DNA of 5,155 nucleotides from UBA12079 sp964608745 (GTDB lineage Bacteria > Patescibacteriota > Minisyncoccia > Phycocordibacterales > UBA12079), in contig CAZSPC010000029.1 of NCBI GenBank assembly GCA_964608745.1, positions 1 through 5,155 of the forward strand, in the 5' to 3' direction. Shown here piece by piece: positions 1 through 3,997 of the stretch. Made by a program: the position numbers and the translations under genes. The notes beneath the pieces were generated by a model that was not told the origin of the DNA, made no database searches, and saw only the letters and a list, made by a program, of their open reading frames with translations. Each line of letters begins with the position of its first letter. The stretch's first letter is position 1.

Positions 1-54
1 AGACCATTTCATCTGATAATGACGAGGTCCCAGGTTCGAGTCCTGGCATTCGCA
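1..54 (+). tRNA. tRNA 3' portion, probably tRNA-Ile(GAU), 5' end outside window
   Basis: The visible part is the 3' three quarters of a tRNA. The T arm is textbook: stem CCAGG (30-34) pairs with CCTGG (42-46) around loop TTCGAGT (35-41). A 7-nt acceptor strand CATTCGC (47-53) and discriminator A54 follow. No CCA is encoded (next bases are CTA), so CCA would be added enzymatically. Bases 2-5 (GACC) fit the 3' strand of a D stem. CTGATAA (13-19) matches the anticodon loop of tRNA-Ile(GAU), and AGGTC (25-29) fits its variable loop. The anticodon stem is poor: 7-11 against 20-24 gives three Watson-Crick pairs, one U.C mismatch and one G.U, and leaves an 8-nt loop. The isoacceptor is therefore tentative, and a degenerate or intron-containing gene is possible. 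Confidence 0.75.
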
Positions 55-105
55 CTAGAATTTGACTTGTTTGTTGTTTTTTGTAGCGAATGCCAGGACT
101 CGAAC
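34..105. repeat. 20-nt perfect inverted repeat derived from tRNA 3' end
   Basis: GTTCGAGTCCTGGCATTCGC (34-53), the T loop to acceptor end of the tRNA, recurs exactly as its reverse complement at 86-105, with a 32-nt spacer. A nine-base piece of the same word (CGAGTCCTG) occurs again in direct orientation at 242-250. What is seen is two extra fragments of the tRNA 3' end downstream of it. That they arose from duplication or element insertion at the tRNA is inference. Confidence 0.85.
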
Positions 106-266
106 GGCGCAAGGCGGTATACAAGATAAATTTTTTCGTAGCGTAGCGAAGAAAAAATTTAGACTTGTCGCCGCGCCGCGTCCAACAGTACTTATTATTT
201 TTGAGTCCGTAGGACGAAAAAAATAATTAGTAACTGTGGGACGAGTCCTGTTCTGTTGATTTTCGC
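86..266. repeat. nested palindromic element with tRNA-derived outer arm
   Basis: This non-coding stretch is almost wholly self-complementary. Outer arms pair GCGAA (86-90) with TTCGC (262-266) and CAGGACTCG (94-102) with CGAGTCCTG (242-250), leaving a one-sided bulge. Inside lie two long hairpins. The first (105-178) pairs 105-110/173-178, 113-116/169-172, 121-125/164-168 and 127-137/151-161. The second (179-243) pairs 179-183/239-243, 185-189/233-237, 194-202/219-227 and 205-208/212-215, with loop GTA. The second hairpin and the outer arm share bases 242-243, so those two stems compete slightly. The layout resembles a folded mobile or REP/MITE-like unit, but no transposase or target duplication is visible and its class is unknown. 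Confidence 0.6.
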
Positions 267-276
267 ACAAAAAACC

Positions 277-302
277 AAAACCAAAACGCTAACATTGGTT
301 TT
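277..302 (-). terminator. possible second hairpin terminator, minus strand
   Basis: AAAACCAA (277-284) pairs with TTGGTTTT (295-302) around a 10-nt loop. Read on the minus strand it is followed by further T-rich sequence (GGTTTT, then a T run around 269-274). It lies just beyond the stronger hairpin at 318-349 and could be a back-up terminator for the minus-strand 63-aa gene. The stem is A/T-rich, so support is modest. Confidence 0.35.
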
Positions 303-310
303 ATTCTGCA

Positions 311-350
311 CAAAAATAACCCGTCGCTGTTGAAATCTTGCGACGGGTTT
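311..350 (-). terminator. rho-independent terminator of the 63-aa gene
   Basis: AACCCGTCGC (318-327) pairs perfectly over 10 bp with GCGACGGGTT (340-349) around a 12-nt loop. On the minus strand the stem is followed by ATTTTTG (317-311). It begins about 29 nt past the minus-strand TAA at 379-381, so it is correctly placed to end that transcript. On the + strand no clean T run follows. Confidence 0.8.
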
Positions 351-378
351 AGATAAGAATGTTCATTTTTTCTCCTTT

Positions 379-570
379 TTAGTTATTAGGCTCCAAGAAG
401 TTTTTTACAGCTTCTTGAGCGACTTGAATTCTTTTTTGCGTATATCCTGAAGGAGTTCCAAGAAGATACGCGTAGAATTCCCATCTGTCCTTTTCAGTGG
501 GGAATACTGTGAGGTTTGCAAATTGATATACCTCATCAGCAATCCTTTTTCTTTCTGTGAAGGTTCTCAT
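379..570 (-). CDS. small hypothetical soluble protein, 63 aa
   Basis: I do not recognise this protein. It begins MRTFTERKRIADEV and ends FLEPNN. It is charged, rich in aromatic residues, probably mostly helical, and shows no signal peptide, membrane segment or Cys/His metal site. The start is chosen as ATG at 570-568 because a strong AGGAGG (584-579 on the minus strand) lies 8 nt upstream. The in-frame GTG at 579 overlaps that SD and is unlikely to be used. A promoter-like pair (652-624) and a terminator (350-311) frame it as a single-gene transcript. Its good SD, promoter and terminator argue that it is real despite its size. It is divergent from the 71-aa membrane gene, with shared dyads between them. 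No function can be assigned. Confidence 0.75.
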   Translation of the reverse strand: MRTFTERKRIADEVYQFANLTVFPTEKDRWEFYAYLLGTPSGYTQKRIQVAQEAVKNFLEPNN

Positions 571-578
571 TTTTTTCA

Positions 579-584
579 CCTCCT
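579..584 (-). promoter_or_regulatory. strong Shine-Dalgarno site deciding the 63-aa start
   Basis: The minus strand reads AGGAGG at 584-579, followed by TGAAAAAA and then ATG at 570. The 8-nt spacing is ideal for ATG 570 and excludes GTG 579, which lies inside the SD. Confidence 0.8.
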
Positions 585-623
585 TTATTTTAGAGAATTG
601 AAATGAATACTTCTCCTACCTAT

Positions 624-652
624 ATTATGACACAATATAATAAAAAAGTAAA
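624..652 (-). promoter_or_regulatory. sigma70-type promoter for the 63-aa gene
   Basis: On the minus strand, TTTACT (652-647) and CATAAT (629-624) are spaced by 17 nt. TGT directly precedes the -10 box, giving an extended -10. The -35 box lies inside the left arm of the dyad at 643-674, so a protein bound there would block this promoter. Confidence 0.55.
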
Positions 653-674
653 GACACAAAGCCATTTACTTTTT
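643..674. repeat. 10-bp inverted repeat between divergent promoters (operator candidate)
   Basis: AAAAAGTAAA (643-652) is exactly complementary to TTTACTTTTT (665-674), with a 12-nt spacer. The left arm covers the minus-strand -35 box. No T run follows outside the stem on either strand, so it is less like a terminator than like a binding-site dyad. Operator function is inferred from position. Confidence 0.5.
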
Positions 675-679
675 CGACA

Positions 680-699
680 AACTTTGGATATCCAAAGTT
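680..699. promoter_or_regulatory. perfect 20-bp palindrome, operator candidate
   Basis: AACTTTGGATATCCAAAGTT is a gapless perfect palindrome. It sits between the -35 boxes of the two divergent small genes and overlaps the plausible + strand -35 box (698-703) by two bases. With no loop it is a poor RNA hairpin but an ideal two-fold site for a homodimeric DNA-binding protein. The regulator is not identifiable from this window. Confidence 0.6.
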
Positions 700-725
700 C
701 ATAATATTGCTCCATCTGATATAAT
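698..725 (+). promoter_or_regulatory. extended -10 promoter for the 71-aa membrane gene
   Basis: TGATATAAT (717-725) is a consensus extended -10. A partial -35 TTCATA (698-703) lies 16 nt upstream. The predicted transcription start is near 732, giving a leader of about 36 nt before ATG 768. Confidence 0.6.
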
Positions 726-767
726 TGTAGCATTATTAGAAACTTTTTATTGAAAGTTATCAACAAT

Positions 768-983
768 ATGGATTTAATCACAACTTTGTATACCCTTGAT
801 ATTGTTTTAGCTCTTGGAACAATTTATGCTTGGTATCAATTTTACCAAGTAGTTAGAAATCAGTGCGATACTTGTTCCGCTGAACTTCATCAAAGTCCAT
901 TTAAATCAAAATGCTTTGTAGGGGCAGTTTTCTTTACATTGGCATTTGTTTTGACTTTGCATGTTACTAAGCTAGTGGTGTAA
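768..983 (+). CDS. small two-helix membrane protein with Cys-X2-Cys loop, 71 aa
   Basis: I do not recognise a named family. The protein has two hydrophobic segments (about residues 4-29 and 49-69) joined by a short polar loop containing C33-X2-C36. A third cysteine, C49, sits at the membrane edge, and the loop carries an SPFKSKC motif. The loop cysteines could form a disulfide or bind metal; this is inference. ATG 768 is preferred. A TTG at 750 would add six residues (MKVINN) but has no SD before it, while a weak GAAAG (752-756) precedes the ATG by 11 nt. The gene has its own extended -10 promoter, a possible operator palindrome upstream, and a strong hairpin terminator (1034-1066) downstream. 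These signals and the clean topology support a real gene. Confidence 0.65.
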   Translation: MDLITTLYTLDIVLALGTIYAWYQFYQVVRNQCDTCSAELHQSPFKSKCFVGAVFFTLAFVLTLHVTKLVV

Positions 984-999
984 ATTATAATTAAAATAC

Positions 1000-1098
1000 A
1001 GCTGATAGCCTGTAGCTTATAGCAGGGTAGTAAAAAAACGATTTTGCCTCCGGCAAAATCGTTTTTAGCTATGGGCTAGTAGCTATAAGCTACCAGCT
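1000..1098. repeat. large intergenic palindrome, TTATAG-armed element A
   Basis: A core 15-bp hairpin (1034-1048/1052-1066) is enclosed by arms GTAGCTTATAGC (1012-1023) and GCTATAAGCTAC (1082-1093), which pair over 12 bp. Further pairs are TAG/CTA (1028-1030/1069-1071) and AGCTG/CAGCT (1000-1004/1094-1098). The same plan, with core TTTTGCC-N3-GG and arms containing TTATAG, recurs at 3047-3130 before ftsE, so these look like members of one repeat family. It fills the gap between the 71-aa gene and the prfB promoter. Confidence 0.7.
1034..1066 (+). terminator. rho-independent terminator after the 71-aa gene
   Basis: AAAAACGATTTTGCC (1034-1048) pairs with GGCAAAATCGTTTTT (1052-1066) around loop TCC, a perfect 15-bp stem ending in TTTTT. 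It lies about 50 nt past the TAA at 981-983. A run of seven A's on the other side (1032-1038) makes it potentially bidirectional, but no minus-strand gene ends here. Confidence 0.75.
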
Positions 1099-1109
1099 TC
1101 TTCATTGCG

Positions 1110-1118
1110 TGTTATAAT
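1110..1118 (+). promoter_or_regulatory. extended -10 promoter for prfB
   Basis: TGTTATAAT (1110-1118) is a perfect extended -10. No good -35 is visible at the usual spacing, where the palindrome arm lies. Transcription would begin near 1125, only about four bases before ATG 1129. A second TATAAT (1125-1130) overlaps the start codon. Confidence 0.55.
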
Positions 1119-1128
1119 ACGAGATATA

Positions 1129-2013
1129 ATGAAAAATAAAGAAGATATAGAAAACCAAATTAAGGAGATTGAGCAACAAATGAGTCAGCCTGATTTTTGG
1201 GATGACAAAATAGAGGCTCAGAAAATAATAAAAGAACACCAAGGATTAAAAGAGCAATTAGCGGGTGTTGGAAAGCATGACAAGGGAAATGCAGTTGTTA
1301 CAATCCTCTCTGGTGCTGGCGGAGATGATTCAGAAGACTTCTCGCGAATTCTTTATAATATGTATTTAAAATTTGCTCAAAACAAAAATTGGGAAACTTT
1401 TTTGGTTCATAAAAACGAAAATGACCACGGAGGGTATAGAAACATTACTTTTGAGGTAATTGGTAGAGGGGTGTACGGAAAATTAAAAAATGAATCAGGT
1501 GTCCATCGATTAGTTAGAATTTCTCCTTTTAATGCAAACAAAAAGAGACACACTTCTTTTTCAATGGTTGAGGTAATTCCAAAATTAGACAAGGTTGGTG
1601 AAATTGAAATTCCAGAAGATGAATTTAAAATAGAACTTTCAAAGTCTTCTGGCCCGGGTGGACAAAATGCCAATAAAAGAGAAACAGCGGTACGGGTTGT
1701 TCATTTGCCTACAAAACTTTCAGTGAGTATTGAATCAGAAAGATCTCAAGCCCAAAACAAAGAAAAGGCACTCCAAATTTTAGAAGCCAAGCTGATTAAA
1801 AAACAAGAAGAAGAGAGAGAGCAAAAAGAACAGGGAATGAAAGTAAGTAAAACAACACAAAATGAGTGGGGAAGTCAGATTCGTTCTTATGTTTTACACC
1901 CTTACAAAATGGTCAAAGATCACCGAACAGGAGTAGAGGTGCGTGATGTCGATAAGGTTTTGGAGGATGGAGAGATAGATGTTTTTGTTGAGGCACAACA
2001 AAATAGTTTTTAG
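1129..2013 (+). CDS. prfB: peptide chain release factor 2 (RF2), short form, 294 aa
   Basis: RF2 reads UAA and UGA in the ribosomal A site and triggers peptidyl-tRNA hydrolysis. The codon-recognition tripeptide SPF (132-134) marks RF2 rather than RF1, and the catalytic GGQ is at 177-179 in SGPGGQNANKRETAV. The usual RF2 stretches ESGVHRLVR (122-130), RHTSF (140-144) and WGSQIRSYVL near the C-terminus are present. E. coli RF2 has 365 residues. Here a short coiled N-terminus (1-44) runs almost straight into domain 2 (about 54 onward), so most of helical domain 1 is missing. ATG 1129 is chosen because an upstream in-frame TTG (1105) would put the promoter -10 inside the gene. ATG 1180 (M18), with AAGGAG 12 nt upstream, is an alternative. 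No +1 frameshift site is present. The stop is UAG, which RF1 must read. Confidence 0.95.
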   Translation: MKNKEDIENQIKEIEQQMSQPDFWDDKIEAQKIIKEHQGLKEQLAGVGKHDKGNAVVTILSGAGGDDSEDFSRILYNMYLKFAQNKNWETFLVHKNENDHGGYRNITFEVIGRGVYGKLKNESGVHRLVRISPFNANKKRHTSFSMVEVIPKLDKVGEIEIPEDEFKIELSKSSGPGGQNANKRETAVRVVHLPTKLSVSIESERSQAQNKEKALQILEAKLIKKQEEEREQKEQGMKVSKTTQNEWGSQIRSYVLHPYKMVKDHRTGVEVRDVDKVLEDGEIDVFVEAQQNSF

Positions 2014-2027
2014 TTTATAGTTTATAG
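2011..2027 (+). repeat. isolated left arm of the TTATAG element
   Basis: TAGTTTATAGTTTATAG overlaps the prfB stop codon and matches the left arm of the element at 3047-3130 (TTAGTTTATAG). No complementary right arm follows, so this is a remnant or half element beside the terminator. Confidence 0.45.
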
Positions 2028-2035
2028 AAAAAAAC

Positions 2036-2069
2036 CACCCAACAAAGTCGGGTGATTTTTTGTTGGGTG
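2036..2069. terminator. shared convergent terminator of prfB and the transporter operon
   Basis: Two overlapping hairpins are available. On the + strand, CACCC (2036-2040) pairs with GGGTG (2050-2054), followed by ATTTTTTG, which terminates prfB. A longer stem pairs CACCCAACAAA (2036-2046) with TTTGTTGGGTG (2059-2069). On the minus strand this 11-bp stem is followed by a run of seven T's (2034-2028), which terminates the transporter operon. Its TAA (2072-2070) abuts the stem. Confidence 0.8.
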
Positions 2070-2507
2070 TTATTTGATGCTTGTTGAAACTAAGTACCCA
2101 CCAGCTACAATCATTACTGCGCCGGTTAAGAATTTTGTTACTGTTATTTTCTCAGCTTCTCCCATAAGTGGCAAGGAGATAGCTGAAGATATTAACGGAA
2201 ACGTTGCCCCAAGAACTGCTACAATAGCCACTAATGATGTGGGGATAGCAAATGCTTCTGCATGCGATTTTGCTCCTAAGGCGCAGAAAGTACCAGCTAG
2301 CAATCCGTACCATAATGCAGGGGTATTTGGAAACAGGACTTGAAGACCACCTTTGCTAACTGTTAATAATGAAATCATTATCATTGATAAACCGTAAGAA
2401 AATAAGAAGCCATCAGCGTGCATACCTTTGTTCATAGCTGTTTTAATAAATGGGCCAGCAATACCAAATCCTAAAGCTGCGACTAGTGAAAAAATTATTG
2501 CTTTCAT
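2070..2507 (-). CDS. half-size EamA/DMT-family membrane transporter, 145 aa
   Basis: The protein is a single EamA-type domain of five hydrophobic helices (about residues 3-23, 33-51, 64-86, 90-112, 122-142). It carries the typical DMT ending, in which PLMGEAEKIT precedes a glycine-rich last helix (GAVMIVAGGYLV). Full DMT exporters have two such domains and about 300 residues. A 145-aa form matches the single-domain members (COG2510-like), which presumably dimerise in the membrane. Substrate cannot be told from sequence; metabolite or drug export is typical of the superfamily. ATG 2507 overlaps the TGA of the upstream gene by four bases (ATGA), and GAGGAG lies just upstream, so translation is probably coupled. 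It is the last gene of a two-gene minus-strand operon, ending directly at the shared terminator. Confidence 0.85.
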   Translation of the reverse strand: MKAIIFSLVAALGFGIAGPFIKTAMNKGMHADGFLFSYGLSMIMISLLTVSKGGLQVLFPNTPALWYGLLAGTFCALGAKSHAEAFAIPTSLVAIVAVLGATFPLISSAISLPLMGEAEKITVTKFLTGAVMIVAGGYLVSTSIK

Positions 2508-2905
2508 CCTTTTCTCCTCAAAAATTGTCCTGCAAGAAAATCATATTGTTTTGAGGATTGTGGAATGATCTTTTCGACATCATAGATAACTCTGTCTTTT
2601 AGACTTCCAAACATAAATCTACCTTCCGGATAAGAAATATGTTCTTGGTATCTAATGTCTTCCAGGCCATTTTTCCTGACAATATACATAATTGTCCCAT
2701 TTTTCATTATAACAAAATCGCCAGGTTTAGATTTGTATAAACTTTCTCGGATTTTTTGTACATGAGAAATTTTTTCTTCTGTTAAGTTTTCTTCCCATTG
2801 CAATTGTTCTTGTCGGTTCAAATTAATGAGCCAGGCGCATACGCATGCAACAAAAAAGAAACCTATAAACCCTCCACTTACCACATACTTTGTTCTTTGT
2901 TCCAT
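2504..2905 (-). CDS. single-pass membrane protein of unknown function, 133 aa
   Basis: I do not recognise this family. One hydrophobic segment near the N-terminus (about residues 8-29, with cysteines 21 and 23) follows a short basic start (MEQRTK). This suggests an N-in anchor with the rest outside; it could also be an uncleaved signal anchor. A charged, probably helical stretch (about 30-58) leads to a compact, probably beta-rich domain with GDFVIMKNGTIMYIV (62-76), and the C-terminus is basic (LRRKG). The start is well set: GGAGG (2916-2912) lies 6 nt before ATG 2905. It leads an operon with the half-size EamA transporter, with start and stop overlapping. The pair may therefore act together, but that is only inferred from coupling. 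Confidence 0.8.
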   Translation of the reverse strand: MEQRTKYVVSGGFIGFFFVACVCAWLINLNRQEQLQWEENLTEEKISHVQKIRESLYKSKPGDFVIMKNGTIMYIVRKNGLEDIRYQEHISYPEGRFMFGSLKDRVIYDVEKIIPQSSKQYDFLAGQFLRRKG

Positions 2906-2958
2906 TTTGTTCCTCCGAAATGTTTTTTATTTTTTTTATTTTTAAAATTTCTGTTTGC

Positions 2959-2987
2959 ATAATATAGCAAAAGCTAAGTTAAGTCAA
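2959..2987 (-). promoter_or_regulatory. sigma70 promoter for the membrane protein / transporter operon
   Basis: On the minus strand, TTGACT (2987-2982) and TATTAT (2964-2959) are spaced by 17 nt, each one base from consensus. The transcription start is expected near 2952, giving a leader of about 47 nt. Confidence 0.7.
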
Positions 2988-3003
2988 CCCTATGGATAAA
3001 AAA

Positions 3004-3031
3004 TTGAAAGGTTTTTTGAATAGGGTATAAT
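3004..3031 (+). promoter_or_regulatory. sigma70 promoter for ftsE
   Basis: TTGAAA (3004-3009) and TATAAT (3026-3031) are spaced by 16 nt. The start is expected near 3038, giving a leader of about 110 nt that contains the 3047-3130 hairpin. The -35 boxes of this and the opposing promoter are only 16 nt apart, so the two could share control. Confidence 0.7.
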
Positions 3032-3046
3032 ATAGGAAGTAAGTTT

Positions 3047-3130
3047 TTAGTTTATAGTCCATAGTTTTTAGAAACAATTTTTTGCCAAAGGTAAAAAATT
3101 GTTAATCGTTTACTAAAAACTATAAACTAA
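3047..3130 (+). repeat. large hairpin in the ftsE leader, TTATAG-armed element B
   Basis: Outer arms TTAGTTTATAG (3047-3057) and CTATAAACTAA (3120-3130) pair over 11 bp. The core CAATTTTTTGCC (3075-3086) pairs with GGTAAAAAATTG (3090-3101) around loop AAA, including one G.U. Between them the strands pair only partly, so the stem has internal loops. It shares its plan with 1000-1098. No T run follows the core, so it should not simply terminate. It sits between the promoter and ATG 3149, next to a weak distant SD (AAGGA, 3129-3133, 15 nt before ATG). Confidence 0.7.
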
Positions 3131-3148
3131 GGATTAAAAACTAATAAT

Positions 3149-3829
3149 ATGATTTATTTCGACAAGGTTTCAAAATGTTATAAAAACGGTGATCGGGTAA
3201 TTGATGAAATTTCACTAACTATTGAACCACGAGAGTTTGTTTCTATCGTGGGTCATTCTGGTGCAGGAAAAACAACTCTTCTGAAAATGCTTTTGGCGGA
3301 AGAAAAGCCAACTGATGGAACAATTCATTTTGGTTCAGCTAATATTAGTCGATTATCAAAGAATAGAAAAAATGAGTATCGACGAAAGATAGGGACAATT
3401 TTTCAAGACTTTCGATTACTTCCGCACAAAACTGCATATGAAAATGTTGCTTTTGCAATGGAGGCTGCTGGTAGAACTGATGAAGAAATTGAATCTGATG
3501 TGCCTCATGTTTTAGAATTGGTTGACTTGGGCGACAAGCTTTGGCATTTTCCACATGAACTTTCTGGGGGTGAACAACAAAGATTGGCAATTGCTCGTGC
3601 AATTGTTAATCAACCTGATGTTTTGATTGCTGATGAGCCAACCGGAAATCTTGATCCAATCAATACATATGAGATTGTTCAAATTTTGAAAAAAATTAAT
3701 GAATTGGGTACAACCGTGATTCTGACGACTCATAATAAAGGTGTAATTGATTCCCTGAAAAAGAGGGTAATTACGATGGAGGGTGGTAAGGTTACTCGGG
3801 ATGATAAGGGGGGCAAGTTTTCGCTCTAG
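3149..3829 (+). CDS. ftsE: cell division ABC transporter ATP-binding protein FtsE, 226 aa
   Basis: FtsE is the cytoplasmic ATPase of the FtsEX complex. It couples ATP hydrolysis to activation of septal peptidoglycan hydrolases during division. All ABC motifs are intact: Walker A GHSGAGKTT (35-43), Q-loop Gln86 in FQDFRLLP, signature LSGGEQQ (138-144), Walker B VLIADE (158-163) with catalytic Glu163, D-loop NLDP (167-170) and H-loop His195. The FQDFRLL and ADEPTGNLD wording plus the ftsX neighbour favour FtsE over the related MacB/LolD ATPases. The length is normal for the family. A promoter and hairpin leader precede it. The last codons and the TAG stop lie inside a 10-bp hairpin (3815-3838). 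A 238-nt gap separates it from ftsX, unlike the usual close or overlapping pair. Confidence 0.95.
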   Translation: MIYFDKVSKCYKNGDRVIDEISLTIEPREFVSIVGHSGAGKTTLLKMLLAEEKPTDGTIHFGSANISRLSKNRKNEYRRKIGTIFQDFRLLPHKTAYENVAFAMEAAGRTDEEIESDVPHVLELVDLGDKLWHFPHELSGGEQQRLAIARAIVNQPDVLIADEPTGNLDPINTYEIVQILKKINELGTTVILTTHNKGVIDSLKKRVITMEGGKVTRDDKGGKFSL

Positions 3830-3838
3830 CGAAAACTT
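3815..3838 (+). repeat. perfect hairpin spanning the ftsE stop codon
   Basis: AAGTTTTCGC (3815-3824) pairs perfectly with GCGAAAACTT (3829-3838) around the four-base loop TCTA, which contains the first two bases of the TAG stop. The sequence that follows is TTCAATT repeats rather than a T run, so it is at best a weak terminator. It could instead protect the 3' end or impede read-through into ftsX. Confidence 0.65.
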
Positions 3839-3890
3839 CAATTTTCAATTTTCAATTTTCAGTTTACAAATTTACAAACGCTAACGCTAA
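3837..3890. repeat. stacked short tandem repeats after ftsE
   Basis: Three unrelated tandem arrays follow directly on each other: four 7-nt TTCAATT units (3837-3864, the last TTCAGTT), two TTTACAAA units (3863-3878) and two CGCTAA units (3879-3890). Units are far too short for CRISPR. Copy-number variation by slippage is plausible but unproven. Confidence 0.75.
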
Positions 3891-3904
3891 TTTTCAATGA
3901 ATTA

Positions 3905-3974
3905 ATAAACGACGTAGAGCGAGAATAATTTTAAAAAATTTTATTTTTAAAAATTATCGAGCCGAGGAGTTTAT
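3905..3974. repeat. palindromic element in the ftsE-ftsX spacer
   Basis: Outer arms ATAAAC (3905-3910) and GTTTAT (3969-3974) enclose a second, A/T-rich imperfect stem (about 3924-3937 against 3943-3956). The G/C-bearing arms between them, containing GACGTAGAGCGAG and CGAGCCGAGGAG, pair poorly. The GTAG..GCGA words resemble the GTAGCGTAGCGAA loop of the palindrome near the tRNA (138-150), which may mean a related origin; that is inference. Confidence 0.4.
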
Positions 3975-3997
3975 GTAAGACAAAGCACTTTTATTTT

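Noticed and set aside
86..266. Complete insertion sequence or integrated element at the tRNA
   Set aside because: No transposase, integrase or directly repeated att site is present. Only palindromes and tRNA fragments are visible, so it is described as a repeat element.
55..270. Minus-strand open frame of 71 codons next to the tRNA
   Set aside because: It lies entirely over the nested palindrome and the inverted tRNA fragment, starts with GTG without an SD, and its protein has no coherent character. Palindrome structure explains the open frame.
1105..1128. TTG start extending prfB by eight residues
   Set aside because: The extension would contain the TATAAT of the extended -10 promoter, has no SD, and adds nothing matching RF2.
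1129..1260. Programmed +1 frameshift in prfB
   Set aside because: The reading frame is continuous from ATG 1129, and no CTTTGA-like slippery stop is present near the start.
1407..1673. Minus-strand open frame inside prfB
   Set aside because: It is a shadow of the strongly conserved RF2 domains on the + strand, with no SD and no recognisable product.
2074..2343. Plus-strand open frame opposite the EamA transporter
   Set aside because: It is antisense to a five-helix membrane protein with clear family features, and it starts inside the shared terminator region.
2504..2506. UGA reassigned to glycine or tryptophan (alternative code)
   Set aside because: TGA ends the 133-aa gene exactly at the ATGA overlap with the next gene, and an RF2 with SPF and GGQ is encoded, so UGA is a stop.
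3345..3841. Two minus-strand open frames inside ftsE
   Set aside because: Both are antisense to the ATPase motifs of FtsE and show no initiation signals or family features.
3837..3890. CRISPR array
   Set aside because: The repeats are 6-8 nt with no spacers, so this is simple tandem repetition.
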